Positions 53,242 to 64,000 of a stretch of DNA of 64,000 nt are shown here, in pieces. How positions within the stretch are numbered: position 1 is the first letter of the stretch; the number at the start of each line of letters is the position of its first letter. The notes under the pieces were generated by a model that did no database searches, was not told the origin of the DNA, and saw only the letters and a list, made by a program, of their open reading frames with translations. Location: assembly GCA_963855995.1 (NCBI GenBank), contig OY979725.1:6458118-6522117 (forward strand), read 5' to 3'. Source of the stretch: Muricea muricata. Its lineage: Eukaryota > Cnidaria > Anthozoa > Malacalcyonacea > Plexauridae. The translations under genes and the position numbers were made by a program.

Positions 53242-56200
53242 CTAAAAGAGACCTTCTAAATGGAAATTGCAGAACTTAGCAAGTCAGGAATCATGTTTTC
53301 GGCGCTAAAACTATCGAGATGAGCCAAATAGCATGTTGAAATGAGAAACCTATAACTTGATTGTAAACTGAAAAGAAACGATCTTAGAACCATCAAAATC
53401 GCGTTTTAAGCGTTCTAGAAGCGATTGGAGCGTAAAAACATGTTCAAATCACGAACTAAAAATTACCGTCTTAAATCGATCACGGCGACGTTTTAGAGCT
53501 TAAAATGGTGTTTTCAGTGCTAAAGTGAACGAGTTGAGCGCAATAATGTAGTGCAATCACGGACCTAAAACAGACCTTCTAAATGGAAATTGCAGAACTT
53601 AGCAAGTCGGGAATCATGTTTTCGGTGCTCAAACCATCGAGATGAGCGAAATAACATGTTGAAATGAGAAACCTATAACTTGCTTGTGAACTAAAAAGAA
53701 ACGATCTTAGAACCATAAAAATGGCGTTTTAAGCGTTTTAGAAGCGATTTGAGCGTAAGAACATGTTCAAATCACGAACTAAAAATTACCGTCTTAAATC
53801 GATCACGGCGACGTTTTAGAGCTTAAAATGGTGTTTTCAGTGCTAAAGTGAACGAGTTGAGCGCAATAATGTAGTGCAATCACGGACCTAAAAGAGACCT
53901 TCTAAATGGAAATTGCAGAACTTAGCAAGTCGGGAATCATGTTTTCGGTGCTCACACCATCGGATGAGCGAAATAACATGTTGAAATGAGAAACCTATAA
54001 CTTGATTGTAAACTGAAAAGAAACGATCTTAGAACCATCAAAATCGCGTTTTAAGCGTTCTAGAAGCGATTGGAGCGTAAAAACATGCTCAAATCACGAA
54101 CTAAAAATTGCCGTCCTAAATCGATCACGGCGACGTTTAAGAGCTTAAAATGGTGTTTTCAGTGCTAAAGTGAACGAGTTGAGTGCAATGATGTACTGCA
54201 GTCACGGATTTAAAAGAGATCTTCTAAATGGAAATTGCGGAACTTAGCAAATCGGGAATCATGTTTTCGGCGCTCAAACTATCGAGATGAGCGAAATAAC
54301 ATGTTGAAATGAGAAACCTATAACTTGCTTGTAAACTGAAAAGAAACGATCTTAGAACCATCAAAATCGCGTTTTAAGCGTTCTAGAAGCGATTTGAGCG
54401 TAAAAACATGCTCAAATCACGAACTAAAAATTACCGTCTTAAATCGATCACGGCGACGTTTTAGAGCTTAAAATGGTGTTTTCAGTGCTAAAGTGAACGA
54501 GTTGAGCGCAATAACGTACTGCAATCACGGACCTAAAAGAGACCTTCTAAATGGAAATTGCAGAACTTAGCAAGTCGGGAATCATGTTTTCGGCGCTAAA
54601 ACCATCGCGATGAGCGAAATAGCATGTTGAAATGAGAAACCTATAACTTGATTGTAAACTGAAAAGAAACGATCTTAGAACCATCAAAATCGCGTTTTAA
54701 GCGTTCTAGAAGCGATTGGAGCGTAAAAACATGCTCAAATCACGAACTAAAAATTGCCGTCCTAAATCGATCACGGCGACGTTTAAGAGCTTAAAATGGT
54801 GTTTTCAGTGCTAAAGTGAACGAGTTGAGCGCAATGATGTACTGCAGTCACGGATTTAAAAGAGATCTTCTAAATGGAAATTGCAGAACTTAGCAAGTCG
54901 GGAATCATGTTTTCGGCGCTCAAACTATCGAGATGAGCGAAATAACATGTTGAAATGAGAAACCTATAACTTGCTTGTAAACTGAAAAGAAACGATCTTA
55001 GAACCATCAAAATCGCGTTTTAAGCGTTCTAGAAGCGATTTGAGCGTAAAAACATGCTCAAATCACGAACTAAAAATTACCGTCTTAAATCGATCACGGC
55101 GACGTTTTAGAGCTTAAAATGGTGTTTTCAGTGCTAAAGTGAACGAGTTGAGCGCAATGATGTACTGCATTCACGGACCTAAAAGAGACCTTCTAAATGG
55201 AAATTGCCGAACTTAGCAAGTCGGGAATCATGTTTTCGGCGCTCAACCTATCGAGATGAGCGAAATAACATGTTGAAATTAGAAACCTATAACTTCCTTG
55301 TAAATTTAAAAAAACGATCTTAGAACCATCAAAATCGCGTTTAAGCGTTCTAGAAGCGATTTGAGCGTAAAAACATGCTCAAATCACGAACTAAAAATTG
55401 CCGTCCTCAATCGATCACGGCGACGTTTTAGAGCTTAAAATGGTATTTTAAGTGCTAAAGTGAACGAGTTTAGCGCAATGATGTACTGCAATCACGGACC
55501 TAAAAGAGACCTTCTAAATGGAAATTGCAGAACTTAGTAAATCGGGAATCATGTTTTCGGTGCTCACACCATCGAGATGAGCGAAATAACATGTTGAAAT
55601 GAGAAACCTATAACTTGCTTGTAAACTAAAAAAACGATCTTAGAACCATCAAAATCGCGTTTTAAGCGTTGTAGAAGCGATTTGAGCGTAAAAACATGCT
55701 CAAGTCACGAACTAAAAATTGCCGTCCTAAATCAATCACAGCGACGTTTTAAAGCTTAAAATGGTGTTTTCAGTGCTAAAGTGAACGAGTTGAGCGCAAT
55801 AATGTACTCCAATCACGGACCTAAAAGAGACCTTCTAAATGGAAATTGCAGAACTTAGCAAGTCGGGAATCATGTTTTCGGCGCTAAAACCATCGAGATG
55901 AGCCAAATAGCATGTTGAAATGAGAAACCTATAACTTGATTGTAAACTGAAAAGAAACGATCTTAGAACCATCAAAATCGCGTTTTAAGCGTTCTAGAAG
56001 CGATTTGAGCGTAAAAACATGCTCAAATCACGAACTAAAAATTACCGTCTTAAATCGATCACGGCGACGTTTTAGAGCTTAAAATGGTGTTTTCAGTGCT
56101 AAAGTGAACGAGTTGAGCGCAATAATGTACTGCAATCACGGACCTAAAAGAGACCTTCTAAATGGAAATTGCAGAACTTAGCAAGTCGGGAATCATGTTT

Positions 56201-57431
56201 TCGGCGCTAAAACCATCGTGATGAGTGAAATAGCATGTTGAAATGAGAAACCTATAACTTGATTGTAAACTGAAAAGAAACGATCTTAGAACCATCAAAA
56301 TCGCGTTTTAAGCGTTCTAGAAGCGATTGGAGCGTAAAAACATGCTCAAATCACGAACTAAAAATTGCCGTCCTAAATCGATCACGGCGACGTTTAAGAG
56401 CTTAAAATGGTGTTTTCAGTGCTAAAGTGAACGAGTTGAGCGCAATGATGTACTGCAGTCACGGATTTAAAAGAGATCTTCTAAATGGAAATTGCAGAAC
56501 TTAGCAAGTCGGGAATCATGTTTTCGGCGCTCAAACTATCGAGATGAGCGAAATAACATGTTGAAATGAGATACCTATAACTTGCTTCTAAACTGAAAAG
56601 AAACGATCTTAGAACCATCAAAATCGCGTTTTAAGCGTTCTAGAAGCGATTTGAGCGTAAAAACATGCTCAAATCACGAACTAAAAATTACCGTCTTAAA
56701 TCGATCACGGCGACGTTTTAGAGCTTAAAATGGTGTTTTCAGTGCTAAAGTGAACGATTTGAGCGCAATGATGTACTGCATTCACGGACCTAAAAGAGAC
56801 CTTCTAAATGGAAATTGCCGAACTTAGCAAGTCGGGAATCATGTTTTCGGCGCTCAACCTATCGAGATGAGCGAAATAACATGTTGAAATTAGAAACCTA
56901 TAACTTCCTTGTAAATTTAAAAAAACTATCTTAGAACCATCAAAATCGCGTTTAAGCGTTCTAGAAGCGATTTGAGCGTAAAAACATGCTCAAATCACGA
57001 ACTAAAAATTGCCGTCCTAAACCGATCACGGCGACGTTTTAGAGCTTAAAATGGTGTTTTAAGTGCTAAAGTGAACGAGTTGAGCGCAATGATGTACTGC
57101 AATCACGGACCTAAAAGAGACCTTCTAAATGGAAATTGCAGAACTTAGTAAATCGGGAATCATGTTTTCGGTGCTCACACCATCGAGATGAGCGAAATAA
57201 CATGTTGAAATGAGAAACCTATAACTTGCTTGTAAACTAAAAAAACGATCTTAGCACCATCAAAATCGCGTTTTAAGCGTTGTAGAAGCGATTTGAGCGT
57301 AAAAACATGCTCAAGTCACGAACTAAAAATTGCCGTCCTAAATCAATCACAGCGACGTTTTAAAGCTTAAAATGGTGTTTTCAGTGTCAAAGTGAACGAG
57401 TTGAGCGCAATGATGTACTCCAATCACGGAC
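53242..57431 (+). repeat. Thirteen-monomer block p q r [s/g] h i j a' g h i' j a
   Basis: The start is a partial seven-monomer unit (p, q, r and the left part of s). The p monomer has aagtcaggaatc, and the r monomer has a one-base deletion (catcggatg, 53959-53967). The fourth monomer (54210) starts as s and ends with the g mark aataacgtactgc. The rest follows the order of 37107-40005 at offsets near 17426 bp, including catcgtgatg (56214-56223). Private changes are gagatacc at 56569 and aaaactatc near 56925. Confidence 0.82.
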
Positions 57432-59690
57432 CTAAAAGAGACCTTCTAAATGGAAATTGCAGAACTTAGCAAGTCGAGAATCATGTTTTCGGCGCTCAAA
57501 CCATCGAGATGAGCGAAATAACATGTTGAAATGAGAAACCTATAACTTGCTTGTAAACGGAAAAGAAACGATCTTAGAACCATCAAAATCGCGTTTTAAG
57601 CGTTCTAGAAGCGATTTGAGCGTAAACACATGCTCAAATCACGAACTAAAAATTACCGTCTTGAATCGATCAGGGCAACGTTTTAGAGCTGAAAATGGTG
57701 TTTTCAGTGCTAAAGTGAACGAGTTTAGCGCAATGATGTACTGCAATCACGGACCTAAAAGAGACCTTGTAAATGGAAATTGCCGAACTTAGCAAGTCGG
57801 GAATCATGTTTTTAGTGCTCACACCATCGAGATGAGCGAAATAACATGTTGCAATGAGAAACCTATAACTTGCTTGTAAACTAATAAAAACGATCTTAGA
57901 ACCATCAAAATCGCGTTTTAAGCGTTCTAAAAGCGATTTGAGCGTAAAAACATGCTCAAATCACGAACTAAAAATTACCCTCTTAAATCGATCACAGCGA
58001 CGTTTTAAGGCTTAAAATGGTGTTTTCAGTGATAAAGTGAACGAGTTGAGCGCAATGATGTACTGCAATCACGGACCTAAAAGAGACCTTCTAAATGGAA
58101 ATTGCAGAACTTAGCAAGTCGGGAATCATGTTTTCGGCGCTCAAACCATCGAGATGAGCGAAATAACATGTTGAAATGAGAAACCTATAACTTGCTTGTA
58201 AACTAAAAAGAAACGATCTTAGAACCATCAACATCGCGTTTTAAACGTTCTAGAAGCGATTTGAGCGTAAAAACATGCTCAAATCACGAACTAAAAATTG
58301 CCGTCCTAAATCGATCACGGCCACGTTTAAGAGCTTAAAATGGTGTTTTCAGTGCTAAAGTGAACGAGTTGAGCGCAATAATGTACTGCAATCACGGACC
58401 TAAAAGAGACCTTCTAAATGGAAATTGCAGAACTTAGAAGGTCGGGAATCATGTTTTCGGCGCTCAACCTATCGAGATGAGCGAAAAAACACGTTGAAAT
58501 GAGAAACCTATAACTTCCTTGTAAATTTAAAAAAACGATCTTAGAACCATCAAAATCGCGTTTTAAGCGTTCTAGAAGCGATTTGAGCGTAAAAACATGC
58601 TCGAATCACCAACTAAAAATTGCCGTCCTAAATCGATCACGGCGACGTTTTAGAGCTTAAAATGGTGTTTTCAGTGCTAAAGTGAACGAGTTGAGCGCAA
58701 TGATGTACTGCAATCACGGACCTAAAAGAGACCTTCTAAATGGAAATTGCAGAACTTAGCAAGTCGGGAATCATGTTTTCGGCGCTCAAACTATCGAGAT
58801 GAGCGAAATAACATGTTGAAATGAGAAACCTATAACTTGCTTGTAAACTGAAAAGAAACGATCTTAGAACCATCAAAATCGCGTTTTAAGCGTTCTAGAA
58901 ACGATTTGAGCGTAAAAACATGTTCAAATCACGAACTAAAAATTAGCGTCTTAAATCGATCACGGCGACGTTTTAGAGCTTAAAATGGTGTTTTCAGTGC
59001 TAAAGTGAACGAGTTGAGCGCAATAATGTACTCCAATCACGGACCTAAAAGAGACCTTCTAAATGGAAATTGCAGAATTTAGCAAGTCGGGAATCATGTT
59101 TTCGGCGCTCAAACCATCGAGATGAGCGAAATAACACGTTGAAATGAGAAACCTATAACTTGCTTGTAAACTAAAAAGAAACGATCTTAGAACCATAAAA
59201 ATCGCGTTTTAAGCGTTCTAGAAGCGATTTGAGCATAAAAACATGCTCAAATCACGAACTAAAAATTGCCGTCCTAAATCGAACACGGCGACGTTTAAGA
59301 GCTTAAAATGGTGTTTTCAGTGCTAAAGTGAACGAGTTGAGCGCAATGATGTACTGCAATCACGGACCTAAAAGAGATCTTCTAAATGGAAATTGCAGAA
59401 CTTAGCAAGTCGAGAATCATGTTTTCGGCGCTCAAACCATCGAGATGAGCGAAATAACATGTTGAAATGAGAAACCTATAACTTGCTTGTAAACGGAAAA
59501 GAAACGATCTTAGAACCATCAAAATCGCGTTTTAAGCGTTCTAGAAGCGATTTGAGCGTAAACACATGCTCAAATCACGAACTAAAAATTACCGTCTTGA
59601 ATCGATCAGGGCAACGTTTTAGAGCTGAAAATGGTGTTTTCAGTGCTAAAGTGAACGAAATTAGCGCAATGATGTACTGCAATCACGGAC
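57432..59690 (+). repeat. Seven-monomer block b c d e2 t u b
   Basis: This combines the bcd e2 t u order of 21609-23544 with a second b monomer at 59368 that carries gaacgaaattagcg and an agatcttc start. Both b monomers have an 81-codon frame (57547-57792 and 59483-59728). The e2 monomer has gctcgaatcacc and the u monomer gagcataaaaac. The arrangement u-b is the one implied by the hybrid at 40006. Confidence 0.83.
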
Positions 59691-60013
59691 CTAAAAGAGA
59701 TCTTCTAAATGGAAATTGCAGAACTTAGCAAGTCGGGAATCATGTTTTCGGCGCTCAAACCATCGAGATGAGCGAAATAACATGTTGAAATGAGAAACCT
59801 ATAACTTGCTTGTAAACTGCAAAGGTACGATCTTAGAACAATCAAAATCGCGTTTTAAGCGTTCTAGAAGCGATTGGAGCGTAAAAACATGTTCAAATCA
59901 CGAACTAAAAATTACCGCTTTAAATCGATCACGGCGACGTTTTAGAGCTTAAAATGGTGTTTTCAGTGCTAAAGTGAACGAGTTGAGCGCAATAATGTAC
60001 TCCAATCACGGAC
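59691..60013 (+). repeat. Hybrid monomer v/x
   Basis: The left part carries v marks (agatcttc, tgcaaaggtacg, acaatcaaaatcg, gattggagcg). The right part carries the x marks accgctttaaatcg and atggtg, leading into y at 60014. It is equivalent to loss of the w monomer and one further monomer length compared with 40652-41620. The switch lies between about 59880 and 59922. Confidence 0.75.
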
Positions 60014-62593
60014 CTAAAAGAGACCTTCTAAATGGAAATTGCAGAACTTAGCAAGTCGGGAATCATGTTTTCGGCGCTCAAACCGTCGAGATGAGCGAAA
60101 TAACATGTTGAAATGAGAAACCTATAATTTGCTTGTAAACTAAAAAGAAACGATCTTAGAACCATAAAAATCGCGTTTTAAGCGTTCTAGAAGCGATTTG
60201 AGCGTAAAAACATGCTCAAATCACGAACTAAAAATTGGCGTCCTAAATCGAACACGGCGACGTTTAAGAGCTTAAAATGGTGTTTTCAGTGCTAAAGTGA
60301 ACGAGTTGAGCGCAATGATGTACTGCAATCACGGACCTAAAAGAGATCTTCTAAATGGAAATTGCAGAACTTAGCAAGTCGGGAATCATGTTTTCGGCGC
60401 TCAAACCATCGAGATGAGCGAAATAACATGTTGAAATGAGAAACCTATAACTTGCTTGTAAACTAAAAAGAAACGATCTTAGAACCATCAAAATCGCGTT
60501 TTAAGCGTTCTACAAGCGATTTGAGCGTAAAAACATATTCAAATCACGAACTAAAAATTACCGTCTTAAATCGATCACGGCGACGTTTTAGAGCTTAAAA
60601 TGGTGTTTTCAGTGCTAAAGTGAACGAGTTGAGCGCAATAATGTACTCCAATCACGGACCTAAAAGAGACCTTCTAAATGGAAATTGCAGAACTTAGCAA
60701 GTCGGGAATCATGTTTTCGGCGCTAAAACCATCGAGATGAGCGAAATAGCATGTTGAAATGAGAAACCTATAACTTGATTGTAAACTGAAAAGAAACGAT
60801 CTTAGAACCATCAAAATCGCGTTTTAAGCGTTCTAGAAGCGATTGGAGCGTAAAAACATGCTCAAATCACGAACTAAAAATTGCCGTCCTAAATCGATCA
60901 CGGCGACGTTTAAGAGCTTAAAATGGTGTTTTCAGTGCTAAAGTGAACGAGTTGAGCGCAATGATGTACTGCAGTCACGGATTTAAAAGAGATCTTCTAA
61001 ATGGAAATTGCAGAACTTAGCAAGTCGGGAATCATGTTTTCGGCGCTCAAACTATCGAGATGAGCGAAATAACATGTTGAAATGAGAAACCTATAACTTG
61101 CTTGTAAACTGAAAAGAAACGATCTTAGAACCATCAAAATCGCGTTTTAAGCGTTCTAGAAGCGATTTGAGCGTAAAAACATGCTCAAATCACGAACTAA
61201 AAATTACCGTCTTAAATCGATCACGGCGACGTTTTAGAGCTTAAAATGGTTTTTTCAGTGCTAAAGTGAACGAGTTGAGCGCAATGATGTACTGCATTCA
61301 CGGACCTAAAAGAGACCTTCTAAATGGAAATTGCCGAACTTAGCAAGTCGGGAATCATGTTTTCGGCGCTCAACCTATCGAGATGAGCGAAATAACATGT
61401 TGAAATTAGAAACCTATAACTTCCTTGTAAATTTAAAAAAACGATCTTAGAACCATCAAAATCGCGTTTAAGCGTTCTAGAAGCGATTTGAGCGTAAAAA
61501 CATGCTCAAATCACGAACTAAAAATTGCCGTCCTAAATCGATCACGGCGACGTTTTAGAGCTTAAAATGGTATTTTAAGTGCTAAAGTGAACGAGTTTAG
61601 CGCAATGATGTACTGCAATCACGGACCTAAAAGAGACCTTCTAAATGGAAATTGCAGAACTTAGTAAATCGGGAATCATGTTTTCGGTGCTCACACCATC
61701 GAGATGAGCGAAATAACATGTTGAAATGAGAAACCTATAACTTGCTTGTAAACTAAAAAAACGATCTTAGAACCATCAAAATCGCGTTTTAAGCGTTGTA
61801 GAAGCGATTTGAGCGTAAAAACATGCTCAAGTCACGAACTAAAAATTGCCGTCCTAAATCAATCACAGCGACGTTTTGAAGCTTAAAATGGTGTTTTCAG
61901 TGCTAAAGTGAACGAGTTGAGCGCAATAATGTACTCCAATCACGGACCTAAAAGAGACCTTCTAAATGGAAATTGCAGAACTTAGCAAGTCGGGAATCAT
62001 GTTTTCGGCGCTAAAACCATCGAGATGAGCCAAATAGCATGTTGAAATGAGAAACCTATAACTTGATTGTAAACTGAAAAGAAACGATCTTAGAACCATC
62101 AAAATCGCGTTTTAAGCGTTCTAGAAGCGATTTGAGCGTAAAAACATGCTCAAATCACGAACTAAAAATTACCGTCTTAAATCGATCACGGCGACGTTTT
62201 AGAGCTTAAAATGGTGTTTTCAGTGCTAAAGTGAACGAGTTGAGCGCAATAATGTACTGCAATCACGGACCTAAAAGAGACCTTCTAAATGGAAATTGCA
62301 GAACTTAGCAAGTCGGGAATCATGTTTTCGGCGCTAAAACCATCGTGATGAGTGAAATAGCATGTTGAAATGAGAAACCTATAACTTGATTGTAAACTGA
62401 AAAGAAACGATCTTAGAACCATCAAAATCGCGTTTTAAGCGTTCTAGAAGCGATTGGAGCGTAAAAACATGCTCAAATCACGAACTAAAAATTGCCGTCC
62501 TAAATCGATCACGGCGACGTTTAAGAGCTTAAAATGGTGTTTTCAGTGCTAAAGTGAACGAGGTGAGCGCAATGATGTACTGCAGTCACGGAT
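60014..62593 (+). repeat. Eight-monomer block y z h' i j a' g h
   Basis: The order extends that of 41621-43554. The i monomer at 60983 has aaaatggttttttcag, and the a' monomer at 61627 has gttttgaagct. The h monomer at 62271 carries catcgtgatgagtg and a private gaggtgagcgc near 62560. The segment from the z monomer at 60337 is repeated starting at 62594. Confidence 0.85.
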
Positions 62594-64000
62594 TTAAAAG
62601 AGATCTTCCAAATGGAAATTGCAGAACTTAGCAAGTCGGGAATCATGTTTTCGGCGCTCAAACCATCGAGATGAGCGAAATAACATGTTGAAATGAGAAA
62701 CCTATAACTTGCTTGTAAACTAAAAAGAAACGATCTTAGAACCATCAAAATCGCGTTTTAAGCGTTCTACAAGCGATTTGAGCGTAAAAACATATTCAAA
62801 TCACGAACTAAAAATTACCGTCTTAAATCGATCACGGCGACGTTTTAGAGCTTAAAATGGTGTTTTCAGTGCTAAAGTGAACGAGTTGAGCGCAATAATG
62901 TACTCCAATCACGGACCTAAAAGAGACCTTCTAAATGGAAATTGCAGAACTTAGCAAGTCGGGAATCATGTTTTCGGCGCTAAAACCATCGAGATGAGCG
63001 AAATAGCATGTTGAAATGAGAAACCTATAACTTGATTGTAAACTGAAAAGAAACGATCTTAGAACCATCAAAATCGCGTTTTAAGCGTTCTAGAAGCGAT
63101 TGGAGCGTAAAAACATGCTCAAATCACGAACTAAAAATTGCCGTCCTAAATCGATCACGGCGACGTTTAAGAGCTTAAAATGGTGTTTTCAGTGCTAAAG
63201 TGAACGAGTTGAGCGCAATGATGTACTGCAGTCACGGATTTAAAAGAGATCTTCTAAATGGAAATTGCAGAACTTAGCAAGTCGGGAATCATGTTTTCGG
63301 CGCTCAAACTATCGAGATGAGCGAAATAACATGTTGAAATGAGAAACCTATAACTTGCTTGTAAACTGAAAAGAAACGATCTTAGAACCATCAAAATCGC
63401 GTTTTAAGCGTTCTAGAAGCGATTTGAGCGTAAAAACATGCTCAAATCACGAACTAAAAATTACCGTCTTAAATCGATCACGGCGACGTTTTAGAGCTTA
63501 AAATGGTTTTTTCAGTGCTAAAGTGAACGAGTTGAGCGCAATGATGTACTGCATTCACGGACCTAAAAGAGACCTTCTAAATGGAAATTGCCGAACTTAG
63601 CAAGTCGGGAATCATGTTTTCGGCGCTCAACCTATCGAGATGAGCGAAATAACATGTTGAAATTAGAAACCTATAACTTCCTTGTAAATTTAAAAAAACG
63701 ATCTTAGAACCATCAAAATCGCGTTTAAGCGTTCTAGAAGCGATTTGAGCGTAAAAACATGCTCAAATCACGAACTAAAAATTGCCGTCCTAAATCGATC
63801 ACGGCGACGTTTTAGAGCTTAAAATGGTATTTTAAGTGCTAAAGTGAACGAGTTTAGCGCAATGATGTACTGCAATCACGGACCTAAAAGAGACCTTCTA
63901 AATGGAAATTGCAGAACTTAGTAAATCGGGAATCATGTTTTCGGTGCTCACACCATCGAGATGAGCGAAATAACATGTTGAAATGAGAAACCTATAACTT
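62594..64000 (+). repeat. Start of a tandem copy of the z h' i j a' unit, cut by the window end
   Basis: The monomers z, h', i, j and a partial a (from 63884) repeat 60337-61743 at an offset of 2257 bp, including the rare aaaatggttttttcag at 63500-63515. The z monomer has cttccaaatgg where the array has cttctaaatgg (T to C at 62609). That change removes a stop on the opposite strand and creates a 75-codon minus-strand frame at 62521-62748 with no coding merit. The last 117 bases are an incomplete monomer. Confidence 0.87.

Larger units (their letters stand above)
1..64000 (+). repeat. Satellite DNA array, about 322-bp monomer, 198 complete copies plus one partial
   Basis: The window is head-to-tail copies of a 321-323 bp unit starting at ctaaaagaga (1, 322, 645, 967, 1290 and so on to 63884), with no unrelated sequence and no inversion. 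Key to types: a gtaaatc plus caatcacag; b taaacggaaaag; c tttttagtgc; d catcaacatcg; e ctcaacctatc with cacgttg; e2 cttagaaggtc; f cgatgctc; g gccaaatagc with atttgagcg; h catcgcgatg or cgaaatagc, ending gcagtcacggat; i caaactatc ending gcattcacgg; j gaaattagaaacc; k gtgaac with cataaaaatcg; l cttaacaag; l2 gctaacacc with gacaattt; m cttaattcg; n aagtcgcga; o gtgaac with cataatc; p ctaaaactatc; q aaaatggcg; r gtgctcacacc with gattgt; s gcggaac; t tagaaacga; u gaatttagc or tcgaacac; v aaaggtacg; w gaaaatag with caagaac; x gaaaatag with accgcttt; y tataatttgc; z ctacaagcg. The array edge lies outside the window on both sides. Confidence 0.98.

Noticed and set aside
62521-62748. Minus-strand open reading frame of 75 codons
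   Set aside because: It is opened by a single T to C change at 62609 that removes a TAG on the minus strand. The same frame is closed in the neighbouring monomers.
1-64000. CRISPR array
   Set aside because: Repeats of about 322 bp abut one another without spacers, and the divergence between units is spread over the whole unit.
1-64000. Gene encoding a repetitive protein
   Set aside because: The unit length varies between 321, 322 and 323 bp, which would shift the frame, and no frame longer than 81 codons exists on either strand.
1-64000. Telomeric repeats or ribosomal RNA spacer repeats
   Set aside because: No runs of TTAGGG-like, TTTAGGG-like or TTAGG-like repeats are seen, and no rRNA gene segment is present. 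A spacer origin cannot be excluded from this window but has no support.
1-64000. Exact 161-bp half-monomer dimer structure
   Set aside because: I tested the idea that 322 bp is two units of 161 bp. The internal matches lie at spacings of about 106-108 and 213 bp, which supports three subunits, not two.

Overview
The whole 64-kb window is one uninterrupted tandem array of a satellite DNA. I find no credible gene, RNA gene, transposable element, CRISPR array or unique sequence. From position 1 to 63883 there are 198 complete monomers of 321-323 bp (mean about 322.6 bp), all in the same orientation, followed by a partial 199th monomer. Monomer 1 is set here to start at base 1, at the ctaaaagaga motif. 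The sequence points to a eukaryotic genome and to heterochromatin of the centromeric, pericentromeric or subtelomeric kind. I do not recognise the family and cannot name a species. A hand-built consensus is about 39% G+C, with about 20 CpG in 323 bp where base composition predicts about 12. This argues against long-term loss of CpG through methylation.

Three levels of organisation are visible. (1) Each monomer is an ancient trimer of diverged subunits of about 107 bp, called A, B and C here. (2) Monomers fall into recognisable variant types, lettered a to z here, with diagnostic substitutions that recur in a fixed order. (3) Strings of types are repeated as long, almost identical, in-register duplications: about 6.0 kb at an offset of 9675 bp, about 6.4 kb at 7104 bp, about 4.0 kb at 26787 bp, a 2261-bp seven-monomer unit present four times (two copies in direct tandem), and a 2257-bp tandem duplication at the right end.

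Layout by monomer type ([x/y] marks a hybrid, ' a subvariant): 1-9675 abcdefghij a'g i'j abcd [e2/l2] k l l2 k mnopqrs; 9676-15475 abcdefghij a'g i'j abcd; 15476-18380 e2 t u v w x y z h'; 18381-21285 [i/a] b [c/e2] t u v [v/y] z h'; 21286-28389 [i/a] bcd e2 t u k' l l l l l l2 k l [l2/v] w x y z h'; 28390-36783 the same start, then l l2 k mnopqrs a; 36784-40328 g h i j a' g h i j a [b/u]; 40329-43554 b v w x y z h' i j a'; 43555-46784 a scrambled mosaic; 46785-51306 two tandem mnopqrs-like units; 51307-57431 d e f h i j p q r [s/g] h i j a' g h i' j a; 57432-64000 bcd e2 t u b [v/x] y z h' i j a' g h z h' i j a(partial).

The mosaic order, the in-register hybrid monomers and the near-identity of distant blocks fit repeated unequal crossing-over or large segmental amplification inside the array. 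The open reading frames that exist (64-81 codons) are by-products of monomer variants that lost stop codons, and I do not call them genes. All comparisons were made by eye, so type calls and difference counts are approximate.
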